Under the pieces are notes generated by a model. It saw only the letters and a program-made list of their open reading frames with translations, was not told the origin of the DNA and made no database searches. From an uncultured Sphingopyxis sp. (GTDB taxonomy: Bacteria; Pseudomonadota; Alphaproteobacteria; Sphingomonadales; Sphingomonadaceae), in the NCBI GenBank assembly GCA_936933955.1, contig CAKZIN010000044.1, forward strand, positions 1 to 48,255: a DNA stretch of 48,255 nucleotides. The letters are read 5' to 3'. The position numbers and the translations under genes were made by a program. Below, one piece after another: positions 1-8,319 of this stretch (position 1 is the first letter of the stretch; each line of letters starts with the position of its first letter).

Positions 1-1484
1 ATAACACCGATCCCGCCACTGGGTGGAGGGGTCGGGGCCGGCGTAGGCGTCGGTGTCGGGGTCGGGGTCGGGGTCGGGGTCGGAGTCGGAGTGGGGGTAG
101 GTGTCGGCGTGGGCGTCGGGGTAGGGGTAGGGGTAGGGGTAGGCGCTGGAGTCGGCGTGGGCGTCGGCGTTGGCGTCGGCGTGGGCGTTGGCGCTCCGGC
201 GCTCACCCTGGCGATGTACGCCTGCGCCTTGCCATTGATCGTCCCGTCACCGACGATCACCGTGCCATCGGCGTTGGTGGCGACTGCGTTATCGTAGCTG
301 TTGGTGCCATTGTTGACACCTGCCGCGGCGAGCCACTGTGCAACGGTCTGGACTCCACCTCCAGCCCACCGCGCGGCAAAACTCACGTCGATCGTATAGG
401 CGCCCGTGGTGACTGGTAGAAAAACGAGCCCCACCGCCACCTTGCCGTCGGCGCTGACCGCATTGGCGATGGAGGAGCGCTGGTCGGGCGCGAAAGCCAA
501 TGCTGTCAGCCCGGTCGTTGGCGTCCACTGCACCGCCAGCGTGTTGTTGCCGAGCAGCGCGTTGGCCCCCAGCGGCAGGCCGCCCTGCTGCGAATAGCCG
601 ACGATGACATTGCCATCGTCCGAGATGTCATTGCCGAAGCTGCTCGCCCCAGTCGCCTGGTGCTGCGCGATCTTGCCCAGGTCGACGAAGCCCGTGGCTT
701 CGGTCCATCGGAAGGCCCGATTAACCGCGACGTTGCCATCGATCATGCCCATGGCGCCTGTGGCGACCGAGCCGTCTACGTTTAGACCGAATATCTGCGC
801 GCTGCCGGAACGCCCGTTGGCGGTCCCTGGCTGCAGCGTCACCGGCTCGCCGCCGTTGCGCCATAAAGCCGGCTGGATCGTGTTGACGCTGCCGGCGACG
901 ACTTTGCCGTCGCCCGATAGCGCAGTTATCCCGGCAAAGGTGCTGCCCGGGAGCAAGGTGGCGACCCCGTTGGTCCATACCACGCCGCGCGACTCGCCGC
1001 CGAACCTGTCTTCGGACACGATACCCGCCACCACGGTTCCGTCGTTCGAGATGCCGACCGTCTGAGCCGACGCGAACCCGCTCGGGATGGGCAGCATCAT
1101 GCCGCCGTTCGGGCCGATCACCCAAGCCGACGTCGCGAGAGGGAAGGTGGACTGGCCCTCTACCGCACCGGCGTTGACCACCCAGAACAAGCCGTTCCCC
1201 GACACATCGACCGCCTGTGTCGACCCGCGAACCGCCTGGTTTGCCTTTGGCACCGCGTTGGGGCTGTTCGGAACTTCGGACGATCCCTTGACCGAGCTCT
1301 GCGCGCGGCCCGGCATCGGCGTCAGCAGGATTCCCGCGACCACGCAGGCCTGCGCGAGCGTCGATGACCCGAGCCGCAGGCAGGCCGCCGCTTTGCGGAC
1401 GGCTCCGCCTGCCGTGGTGGTCTGCTGCAAGGATACAATGTCGATACGCTCCCCAACGCTGCATCCGTCGACGCAGATCGGCAC
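1..1484 (-). CDS. HAF-repeat autotransporter-like surface protein, N-terminal part (runs off left edge)
   Basis: The minus strand is open from about 1484 to the window edge. The product begins with a long, autotransporter-like signal region (hydrophobic stretch around LAQACVVAGILLTPMPGRAQS, cleavage likely after GRA). A passenger region follows with repeated units of the form ISDDGNVIVGYS, ALSGDGKVVAGSV, AVSADGKVAVGLV and ATNADGTVIVGDG, often paired with WRNGG or FRWTEATG; these match HAF/probable extracellular repeats. It ends in a long Pro-Thr linker encoded by hexanucleotide repeats. In this family such a linker usually precedes an outer-membrane beta-barrel, which would lie outside the window. 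The start is unsure: GTG at 1484 or TTG at 1430, neither with a convincing ribosome site. It is divergent from the histidine kinase gene. Function (adhesion or surface display) is inferred only. Confidence 0.72.
   Translation of the reverse strand, partial: MPICVDGCSVGERIDIVSLQQTTTAGGAVRKAAACLRLGSSTLAQACVVAGILLTPMPGRAQSSVKGSSEVPNSPNAVPKANQAVRGSTQAVDVSGNGLFWVVNAGAVEGQSTFPLATSAWVIGPNGGMMLPIPSGFASAQTVGISNDGTVVAGIVSEDRFGGESRGVVWTNGVATLLPGSTFAGITALSGDGKVVAGSVNTIQPALWRNGGEPVTLQPGTANGRSGSAQIFGLNVDGSVATGAMGMIDGNVAVNRAFRWTEATGFVDLGKIAQHQATGASSFGNDISDDGNVIVGYSQQGGLPLGANALLGNNTLAVQWTPTTGLTALAFAPDQRSSIANAVSADGKVAVGLVFLPVTTGAYTIDVSFAARWAGGGVQTVAQWLAAAGVNNGTNSYDNAVATNADGTVIVGDGTINGKAQAYIARVSAGAPTPTPTPTPTPTPTPAPTPTPTPTPTPTPTPTPTPTPTPTPTPTPTPTPTPAPTPPPSGGIGV
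41..193. repeat. Imperfect hexanucleotide tandem repeat encoding a Pro-Thr linker
   Basis: About 25 copies of a GTCGGG/GTCGGC/GTAGGG-type hexamer. On the minus strand they encode alternating Pro and Thr with a few Ala. The copies are imperfect and the frame is kept, which fits a selected protein linker. Slippage in steps of six would change linker length without a frameshift. Confidence 0.85.
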
Positions 1485-1550
1485 TTCGCGTAGGTGATGG
1501 GGAGGAGGAGTCGCGATCCCCCATTCCGGGGGGTGCTTGACGGGTCGCGG

Positions 1551-3698
1551 ATGGGCCATCCGTTGCAGACACGTGGTGGACCGGCGCCGAAGTGGAGTCA
1601 GCAGGGGAGACGGACGATCGACGTCGCAGCGAGCCGGTCATCGCCGTTACAGGCGCTCTTCCTCGTGCTGCTGCCTGCGCTGGCACTGACGGCAATGGCG
1701 GTCGCTTATGCCGCGGCCGAGCCCTTCTTCGGTTTTCCGAACGCGGCCTCCGCCCCGTCGTTCACCTTGGTATCCCAGGGTCGCTCGTCGCCCGTGGAAG
1801 TTACTCCGTTCGATCGGACCGTCGAGCCTGACGTCCTGACGGACTACGCGCTGTATAGCCGTTTCCTCGCTCGGCAGGACCGCATTCGCGCGAAACTCGC
1901 CGCGCCCATGCTGATTGCACAATATGGGGGCGGGGGCGTCGCGCTTTCTGCCACACCCCGCGGGCTACTGCGGCTCGGCCCCGAATTTTGGCTGCAAATT
2001 GCCGTCGGCCTGGTTTGCTTTATCGTCGGGGCGTGGGTGTGGCGGATGCGGCCGGCGGACCGCGCGGCCCAGATGTTTGCCATCGCCAGCTTGGCGGTGC
2101 TGATCGCTGCCTATCCCTCCGCCATCTATACCACTCGTGAGTTGGCGCTGCCGGGCGGGCTGTTCCGTTTCCTTGCCGCCTGCAATCACATTGGCGCCGG
2201 GATATTTGGTGCGGCGATGGTCTCGCTGTTGCTGATCTATCCCCGCCGACTCGTAAGCGATCGCTGGATAGCGGCCGTCTTCGCCGTCCAGTGCGGCTGG
2301 ATCGGGGCCGACGTCCTCGGCATCCTGCCCAACCCGCAAGTCGGCGCCTTTTTCTTCATCCTGCTGAGCTTTGTCGCGATCGTTGTGTTGGCCGTCGCGC
2401 AGTATGCGATCAACCGGCATGACCCGACCGCGCGCACCGCCATGCGCTGGTTCGGGCTGGCCGTGCTCGTGGGATCCGGCATCCCGATCTTTCTGATCGT
2501 CGCGCCGCCCGTGTTTGGCCAGCCCGTCATACTCACGCAAAGCTATGCCTTTGGCTTCTTTCCGTTGATCCACGCGGGAACCGCCGTCGCCATCGCCCGC
2601 TACCGGCTGTTCGACCTAGACCGATGGTCGTTCTGGATCCTGTTTTACTTGCTGGGAGCGGTGACGCTGCTGGCGATGGACGCGGCACTGGTGGCCTTCG
2701 TCAATTTGGACCGCGGCGCCGCGTTCAGCGTGGCGCTGCTCGCGGTTGTGCTTGGCTATCTGCCGCTGCGGAATTGGGCCAACGATCGGCTGTTGGGCCG
2801 ACGCGGAACAGAGGACGCCGCCGACATGCAGTCGCTGCTGGACCTTGTCCTGATGCCTGACCCTCGCGATCAGCGCAAAGCATGGGCGAAGCAGCTCGAA
2901 CAAGCCTTCCATCCAGCTGCCATCGAAACCGGGGCCCCGGTCGATCAGCCACGCCTGCTCGACCAAGGCGCGGCGCTGCAAGTGCCGGCGGTCGGCCCCC
3001 TGCCGCCTCTCATCCTGGTCCATGCCGCACGCGGACGCCGTCTGTTCAGTACCGCCGACGTTCGGGCTACGGACGATATGGTGGTGGCAGTTCGCAGCGC
3101 CTTCCATAGCCGCAACGCATTCGAGCGCGGCGTCCTCGAAGAGCGCGGCCGGATCGAGCTCGACGTGCACGACAACCTCGGCATCCAGCTGCTGCGCGCG
3201 CTCCATTGCGAGGAGCCTGCGCGCAAAAATGCCTATATTCGCGACGCGATCGGGGAATTGCGCGACATCGTCGGCAACCGGCGCCAGCACGACATGACGC
3301 TCGAAGCGCACTTGGCGGAACTGAGGCTGGAGATTGCCGACGCGGCCGCGCTCGCTTGGGTTCGCCTTGTTTGGCATATCGACCTCACCCCCGTCGCGCG
3401 GGTTTCGACCGCGACGCTCAACGCGCTCCGCTCGGTCCTGCGCGAAACGGTCAGCAATGCGCTCAAGCACGCCGGCCCGCAGACGATCCAGGTCAGCATT
3501 ACGAGCAGCCCTGACAACTGCCTTCGCCTCCGCGTGGAAGACGATGGATCAGGCTTCGACCCCGATGTCGTCACGCCGGGGCGGGGCCTCGCAAACGGTC
3601 GCGAGCGGCTGGCGGCGATGCGCGGCTCGCTTGCCATCGTCAGCGGCCCCGAAGGCACCATCGTCGACATCAAAATGCCACTGGGACCGGCGGAATGA
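1551..3698 (+). CDS. Membrane sensor histidine kinase (NarX/DegS-like, HisKA_3 type)
   Basis: The protein has about 715 residues from the ATG at 1551. A hydrophobic N-terminal anchor (QALFLVLLPALALTAMAVAY) is followed by a periplasmic segment, then a block of about seven or eight transmembrane helices. The cytoplasmic part has the dimerisation/phosphorylation motif ERGRIELDVHDNLG with the likely phospho-His near residue 540. The ATPase domain follows, with N box RETVSNALKHAG, G1 box DDGSGF (near 664) and a GRGLANGRERL G2 region. This is the architecture of kinases that pair with LuxR-type regulators. The stop overlaps the response regulator start by 4 bp (ATGA), so the two are translationally coupled. 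Upstream starts at 1494 (GTG) and 1497 (ATG) are possible. The signal sensed cannot be read from the sequence; the neighbouring EPS locus is a plausible target. Confidence 0.85.
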   Translation: MGHPLQTRGGPAPKWSQQGRRTIDVAASRSSPLQALFLVLLPALALTAMAVAYAAAEPFFGFPNAASAPSFTLVSQGRSSPVEVTPFDRTVEPDVLTDYALYSRFLARQDRIRAKLAAPMLIAQYGGGGVALSATPRGLLRLGPEFWLQIAVGLVCFIVGAWVWRMRPADRAAQMFAIASLAVLIAAYPSAIYTTRELALPGGLFRFLAACNHIGAGIFGAAMVSLLLIYPRRLVSDRWIAAVFAVQCGWIGADVLGILPNPQVGAFFFILLSFVAIVVLAVAQYAINRHDPTARTAMRWFGLAVLVGSGIPIFLIVAPPVFGQPVILTQSYAFGFFPLIHAGTAVAIARYRLFDLDRWSFWILFYLLGAVTLLAMDAALVAFVNLDRGAAFSVALLAVVLGYLPLRNWANDRLLGRRGTEDAADMQSLLDLVLMPDPRDQRKAWAKQLEQAFHPAAIETGAPVDQPRLLDQGAALQVPAVGPLPPLILVHAARGRRLFSTADVRATDDMVVAVRSAFHSRNAFERGVLEERGRIELDVHDNLGIQLLRALHCEEPARKNAYIRDAIGELRDIVGNRRQHDMTLEAHLAELRLEIADAAALAWVRLVWHIDLTPVARVSTATLNALRSVLRETVSNALKHAGPQTIQVSITSSPDNCLRLRVEDDGSGFDPDVVTPGRGLANGRERLAAMRGSLAIVSGPEGTIVDIKMPLGPAE

Positions 3699-4345
3699 AG
3701 AATGTTTTCATTCTCGAAGACGTCGAGGAGACGCGCGCCTGGCTCAAGGAGGTGGTGCGTGAAGCATTCGCGATCGGTCGCATCTTCGAAGCGGGCACCG
3801 TGCGACAGGGAATGAGCATCGCGTCATTGGAAAAGATCGATGTGGCACTGATCGACCTGCGCTTGCCCGACGGCTCCGGCATCGATGTCCTTCGGGCACT
3901 GCATGCCAAGCAGCCGGAAGCGGAGTGCATCGTCACCACGGTGATGAGCGACGATACGCATGTCGTGAGCGCGCTGCTCGCCGGAGCGCAAGGCTTTCTG
4001 CTCAAGGATCAGACGACCGAAAGCCTGGTCGGCCAGCTCAAGCGCCATGACGAAGGCATTCCGGCACTCTCACCCTCCATCGCGCGCCGCATCATGGAGC
4101 ACTTTGGCCGCACCGGCCCCGCGCAAAATCCTGCGGGCCTGCTGACCAGTCGCGAACAGCAAGTGCTCGGGCTGCTCGGTCGAGGTCTGCGCAACGCCGA
4201 GGTGGCGCGGGAGCTGGGCCTCAGCACCGCGACAATCGGCAGCTATGTGAAGGCGATCTACAGCAAGCTTGGTATTTCCAGCCGAGCCGAGGCTGCTTGG
4301 CAGGCCAACAACCTGGGTTTGGCCTACCGTCGGGGCGACACGTGA
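3695..4345 (+). CDS. LuxR/NarL-family response regulator
   Basis: The 216-residue protein has an N-terminal receiver domain: acidic pocket E8/D9, phospho-acceptor D54 in ALIDLRLPDG, and the conserved Lys in FLLKDQ. A C-terminal LuxR-type helix-turn-helix follows (LLTSREQQVLGLLGRGLRNAEVA... with the recognition helix around LSTATIGSYVKAIYSKLG). It is the cognate partner of the kinase whose end it overlaps by 4 bp. In this family phosphorylation drives dimerisation and promoter binding. It is the last gene before the EPS locus and reads toward it, so control of EPS genes is plausible but unproven. Confidence 0.92.
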   Translation: MKNVFILEDVEETRAWLKEVVREAFAIGRIFEAGTVRQGMSIASLEKIDVALIDLRLPDGSGIDVLRALHAKQPEAECIVTTVMSDDTHVVSALLAGAQGFLLKDQTTESLVGQLKRHDEGIPALSPSIARRIMEHFGRTGPAQNPAGLLTSREQQVLGLLGRGLRNAEVARELGLSTATIGSYVKAIYSKLGISSRAEAAWQANNLGLAYRRGDT

Positions 4346-4358
4346 ACGACCTCACGTG
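4339..4358 (+). other. Hairpin across the response regulator stop codon
   Basis: Perfect 7-bp inverted repeat CACGTGA / TCACGTG with a 6-nt loop; the stop codon lies in the left arm. No T-run follows, so it is not a standard intrinsic terminator. It could stabilise the mRNA end or be a CACGTG-core protein site. Confidence 0.4.
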
Positions 4359-4708
4359 ACGCCAGCGCGGCTCCGCCCGGACGATTTGCTAGCCGATGAC
4401 GCTACGGTCGACGCGGTCAGCCAATCTTGCGGTGGCCTGCCGCTCCAGCGCAGGAACAATCAACCGGGACCCGCTCAACGAAGTCCGTTGGATCACGTGC
4501 GGTCCCCGCTTTTGTTGACCGATTTTAGTCACCGGCGGACTAGCAGTCCCGTCGCGGCCCGCTTATGCTGCTAACCGTTTCGCGGGGGCGATTCTTTCGG
4601 AGCTTGGCTGTTCGCAGCCGTTACTGATCCGCACCTTCCACACCACTCGGCGCTATCGCGTGTCGGGCGGCGAGGCCTCGCGGGCTTGAAAGGTTCGAGG
4701 CTGCATAG
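4346..4708. other. Intergenic region before the EPS locus
   Basis: About 360 bp without a convincing gene. Apart from the hairpin at its left edge, it ends with a GAGG stretch (around 4697-4700) ahead of the GTG start at 4709. It must carry the promoter of the priming transferase, but I see no clear -35/-10 pair. Confidence 0.4.
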
Positions 4709-6088
4709 GTGAGCGATACTGTTCAGACTTTGTTGAACGAGATGAACCTGCGTCCATTTCGCGGTCTGGATCGGCGCGCGCGGGCCTACCAGAGGGTCAT
4801 CAGCCTCCTCATCCTGTCGGCCTCGATCGTCGTCTGCGGCTTTGTCGCCTCCGCGTTGCGGAGCTTGGAGGCGGGGCATCCGACAATCCAGGTCGTGCTG
4901 ACATCGGCCGCGTTGGCACCGCTGCTCGGCTTTCTCACCAATTACGGCACAGGAAAGCAGTTGGTCCGCTAAGGGCTGGCGATCCAGCAGACGGTCTTCC
5001 TCATCGGCTATACCGCGGTTCTGACCGCGCTGCTGCTGTTCTTGCTGAAGTCCAGTCTGGCCGTCTCCCGATTGGCGCTCAGCGCCACCTTCCTGCTCAC
5101 AATGGTTGTGGCTTCCGCCGCGCGGATGCTGATGGTTTGGCGGAATAGGTCTCGTGTAGGCTCCAGGGCGGAGCGCGCCTTGGTGATCGAGGACGGTCGT
5201 CACTATCAAGGAAATCCGTCGAATACGGTCAGACTATGCGGCTTCGATATCGAGAGGGCTCGTCGCGATCCGGACATGTTGGGGGCGCTCGGCCGTCTGA
5301 TCGGGGGGATGGATCGGGTCATCGTACACTGCCGACCGGAGCGCGAGGACGACTGGTGCAATCTGCTGTCGGCGTTCAACGTACGTGTCGATCTGATCGA
5401 CGAGCGAGCGACGCGTCTCGGCGCACTTGAGGTCGGCGAACACCGCGGCGATCGGACGCTGATGGTTGCCGGTTATCCGCTGTCGATGCGGTCGCGCGCC
5501 TTGAAGCGCTCGTTCGACATCGTTCTGTCGTTTGTCGGTCTGATCCTCGTCTCGCCGTTGCTGCTCCTGGTCGCGGGAGCGATCCTGATGGAGGACGGCC
5601 GACCGCTGTTCTTTCGGCAGCAGCGCATCGGACGGGATAATACCCCGTTTTCGATCCTCAAGTTCCGCTCGATGTCGGTGGATCAACGGGACGATGGCGC
5701 GCTCGAGCTGACGTCGCGCGGCGACCCGCGCGTGACGCGCGTGGGTCGTATCATACGCGCGAGCTCCATCGATGAACTGCCACAACTGCTAAATGTGCTG
5801 AGGGGCGACATGAGCCTCGTCGGACCACGCCCGCACGCGCCCCTCGCTCGGGCTGGGACCAAGCTCTATTGGGAGGTCGATGCGCGCTACTGGCACCGCC
5901 ATCGCTTGCGTCCCGGCCTTTCCGGTCTGGCGCAGGTGCAGGGCTATCGCGGCAACACCGAGGAGGAGCGCCACTTGAGCGACCGGCTGGAGGCTGATCT
6001 CCAGTACATCGAGGGTTGGTCGATCTGGCGCGACGTGCGCATCATCATCGCAACCGCGCGTGTTCTGATACACTCGCGGGCCTTTTGA
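4709..6088 (+). pseudogene. Undecaprenyl-phosphate sugar phosphotransferase (EPS priming enzyme) with an in-frame TAA stop
   Basis: Translated in one frame, 4709-6088 gives a normal-length (about 459-residue) polyprenyl-phosphate hexose-1-phosphate transferase, interrupted only by TAA at 4970-4972. The N-terminal half has two transmembrane helices (VISLLILSASIVVCGFVASA and TSAALAPLLGFLTNYG). The region after the stop carries the next two helices, a nucleotide-binding-like middle domain and the catalytic C-terminal sugar transferase domain: KRSFDIVLSF helix, FRQQRIGRDNTPFSILKFRSM, SIDELPQLLNVLRGDMSLVGPRP. Such enzymes put the first sugar phosphate on undecaprenyl phosphate at the inner membrane. 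The stop could be one C-to-T change of CAA, giving LVRQGLAIQQ. A TTG at 5042 might allow reinitiation of a 348-residue product that keeps the catalytic domain. It may be a true null, a reinitiated split gene or a sequence error. Confidence 0.85.
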
Positions 6089-6120
6089 CCAATGCTCTTC
6101 TGCGATTTCCAGGAAAATTC

Positions 6121-8319
6121 GTGACAATCATGACTGCCCTGCCGCCCGGGCCGATGACGATCGCTCGGAGCGACGATTTGCACGTGCCGATCGACCCGCT
6201 CGACGCACGTCCTGTGCTCGATCTGCGTCGGCTGGTTCAAACGCTGTGGCAGTACAAGCGCGCAATCGTCGCGATCATCGGTGGAACGGTGGCGGTCGGG
6301 CTGTTGATCACGTTTCTCCTCACGCCCCGATACAGCGCATATGGCACGCTTCAGGTCGACCAGGAGGAGCAGCGCATCCTTGCCTCGCAGCAGGAGGCGC
6401 CAGCTCCAAGTCTTCAGGATTCGGAGCGGTTCCTGAACACGGCCGTCGATGTTCTGCGCAGTCGGCGGATGGCACAGCGCACCGCGGCCGAGCTCGGCCT
6501 CATGAGCGACGACCGCTTCCTTACGCTGATGAAGGTCAAGCTGCGCGAAGCTCCACAAAGCCGCGAGAACAAGGTGCGAGAGGACGCGACGATCCGCGCC
6601 ATCGCCGACAATCTGTCCGTTTCGCTGAGCAATGACTCGCGGGTGGTGACCGTCGGGTTCAGCAGCCCCGATCCGGAATTCTCCGCTCGCTTCGTCAACA
6701 CTTTCATCGCCAACTTCTTGCGCTACAACATCGAACGCAAGCTGGATAAGACCACCTACGCGCGAGATTTTTTGTCAGGTCAGCTCGAAGAGGCGAGGCA
6801 GCGGCTCCAGCGGGCCGAGCGGTCGGCGAACGATTATGCGCGCAGCTCGGGCGTCGTGCGCGTCCCCTCCACCACTCCGGGGACGGCAGAAAGCACGCTG
6901 ACCGCGGTCGACCTTTCTCAGTACAACCAAGCGCTGGCCACGGCGCGCACCGCGCGCATCGCCGCGGAAAGTCGATGGGCCCAAGTTCGCAGCGCGCCGG
7001 ACCTGGCCATCCCGGAAGTCATCCAAAATCAGGCGCTGCAGACGCTCTACGGCGACCGCGCCAAACTCGCCGCGCAGTTGCGGCAGGAACTGGTCAGCAA
7101 ACAGCCCGAACATCCGCAGGTAGTGCCGCTGCAGCGGCAGCTGAACGAGTATGATCGCCAGATCGAGACGCTCACCGCGGGCGTTCGTCGGTCGATCAGG
7201 GATGAATATCAGGCCGCGTTGCAGCGCGAGGAAACTCTGCGCAGCCGGGTCGGCAGCCTCGTATCCAATTCCGAACGCGACCGTGATCGGTCGGTCCAGC
7301 TCAACACTTTACTGAGAGAGGTGGAAACCAGCCGGCAGTTGTACGACGGCCTCTTGCAACGCTTTCGGGAGATGAGCGCCGAGGCAAACATCACCGCCAA
7401 CAATGTGCAGCAGATCGACCTCGCCGAACCGCCGGTGCGCCCGACTTCGCCACGGCCATTGCTCAACCTGGCGCTCTCGCTGTTGGCCGGGGCTGCGTTG
7501 GCCGCGATCTACATTTTCCTGCGTGAACAGATCGACGATCGTCTTCGCGGGCCGCAGGACATAGAGCGTCGCCTTGGGCTCAAGTTGCTCGGCGTGACGC
7601 CAATAGTCGCAAATGGCGAAACGCCGGAGGCCGCGCTCAGCGACCCCAAGTCCCCGTTGTCCGAGGCCATTTACTCGCTAAGGACGGCGCTCCAGTTCGC
7701 TACGCCGGATGGGCTCCCAACCCGCCTGCTGATCACGTCGAGCCGCAAGGAGGAAGGCAAATCCTCCACGACCGCGGGGATCGCGCGCGCCATCGGCGAC
7801 CTCGGCAGGCGGGTGGTGATCATCGATGCCGACCTCCGCCGCCCCACGGTGCATCACAATCTTGGGATCGGGAACGACGTCGGGCTGGTCGAACTACTGA
7901 GCGAGCGCGCGTCGATCGGCGACGTGCTCCGGCCGACGAGTTATACCGGCGTCTCGGTCATTACGTCGGGCGCAGCACCCGCAAATCCGACCGACATTCT
8001 GGCTTCGCACAAATTCGCCAACCTGCTCGATCAGTTGGGAGAGCGGTTCGACACCATCTTGCTCGATTCCCCGCCCGTTTTGGGGCTTGCAGACGCGGTG
8101 ATTCTCTCGGGCTTGCGGGATGTTTCGACGGTCCTGCTGGCCGATGCCGCGACGGCAACGCGCGGACGTCTCCGCCACGCCATGCGCCGCCTCGAGGATG
8201 GGGGCGCCCGGATCGTCGGCGCGATTTACTCGCGCCACGATTTCACAAAGGCAGGGCTGGCGCAGGACGACTATGCGTACGCCGATCAAGAATATTACGC
8301 GTATGAGGCGAAGGCTTGA
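6121..8319 (+). CDS. Wzc-type polysaccharide co-polymerase / bacterial tyrosine kinase
   Basis: The GTG at 6121 has AGGA six bases upstream; ATG 6130 is an alternative. The 732-residue protein has an N-terminal Wzz domain with a transmembrane helix (IVAIIGGTVAVGLLITFLL), a long coiled-coil periplasmic part and a second helix (LNLALSLLAGAALAAIYIF). The cytoplasmic BY-kinase domain follows: Walker A SSRKEEGKSS (K547), Walker A' VVIIDADLRRP (D569) and Walker B ILLDSPP. A Tyr-rich tail (DYAYADQEYYAYEAKA, tyrosines 718, 720, 725, 726 and 728) is the expected autophosphorylation cluster. It controls EPS chain length and export with the Wzy and Wza partners in this locus. Confidence 0.93.
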   Translation: MTIMTALPPGPMTIARSDDLHVPIDPLDARPVLDLRRLVQTLWQYKRAIVAIIGGTVAVGLLITFLLTPRYSAYGTLQVDQEEQRILASQQEAPAPSLQDSERFLNTAVDVLRSRRMAQRTAAELGLMSDDRFLTLMKVKLREAPQSRENKVREDATIRAIADNLSVSLSNDSRVVTVGFSSPDPEFSARFVNTFIANFLRYNIERKLDKTTYARDFLSGQLEEARQRLQRAERSANDYARSSGVVRVPSTTPGTAESTLTAVDLSQYNQALATARTARIAAESRWAQVRSAPDLAIPEVIQNQALQTLYGDRAKLAAQLRQELVSKQPEHPQVVPLQRQLNEYDRQIETLTAGVRRSIRDEYQAALQREETLRSRVGSLVSNSERDRDRSVQLNTLLREVETSRQLYDGLLQRFREMSAEANITANNVQQIDLAEPPVRPTSPRPLLNLALSLLAGAALAAIYIFLREQIDDRLRGPQDIERRLGLKLLGVTPIVANGETPEAALSDPKSPLSEAIYSLRTALQFATPDGLPTRLLITSSRKEEGKSSTTAGIARAIGDLGRRVVIIDADLRRPTVHHNLGIGNDVGLVELLSERASIGDVLRPTSYTGVSVITSGAAPANPTDILASHKFANLLDQLGERFDTILLDSPPVLGLADAVILSGLRDVSTVLLADAATATRGRLRHAMRRLEDGGARIVGAIYSRHDFTKAGLAQDDYAYADQEYYAYEAKA

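Noticed and set aside
91..297. A plus-strand frame encoding a Gly-Val repeat peptide
   Set aside because: It is the complement of the Pro-Thr linker of the minus-strand surface protein, which has signal peptide, repeats and family resemblance.
721..1695. A long Arg-rich minus-strand frame
   Set aside because: Its composition is that of a shadow frame; the HAF-repeat protein in another minus-strand frame explains the DNA.
4339..4358. Intrinsic terminator after the response regulator
   Set aside because: The stem is good but no T-run follows; reported only as a hairpin.
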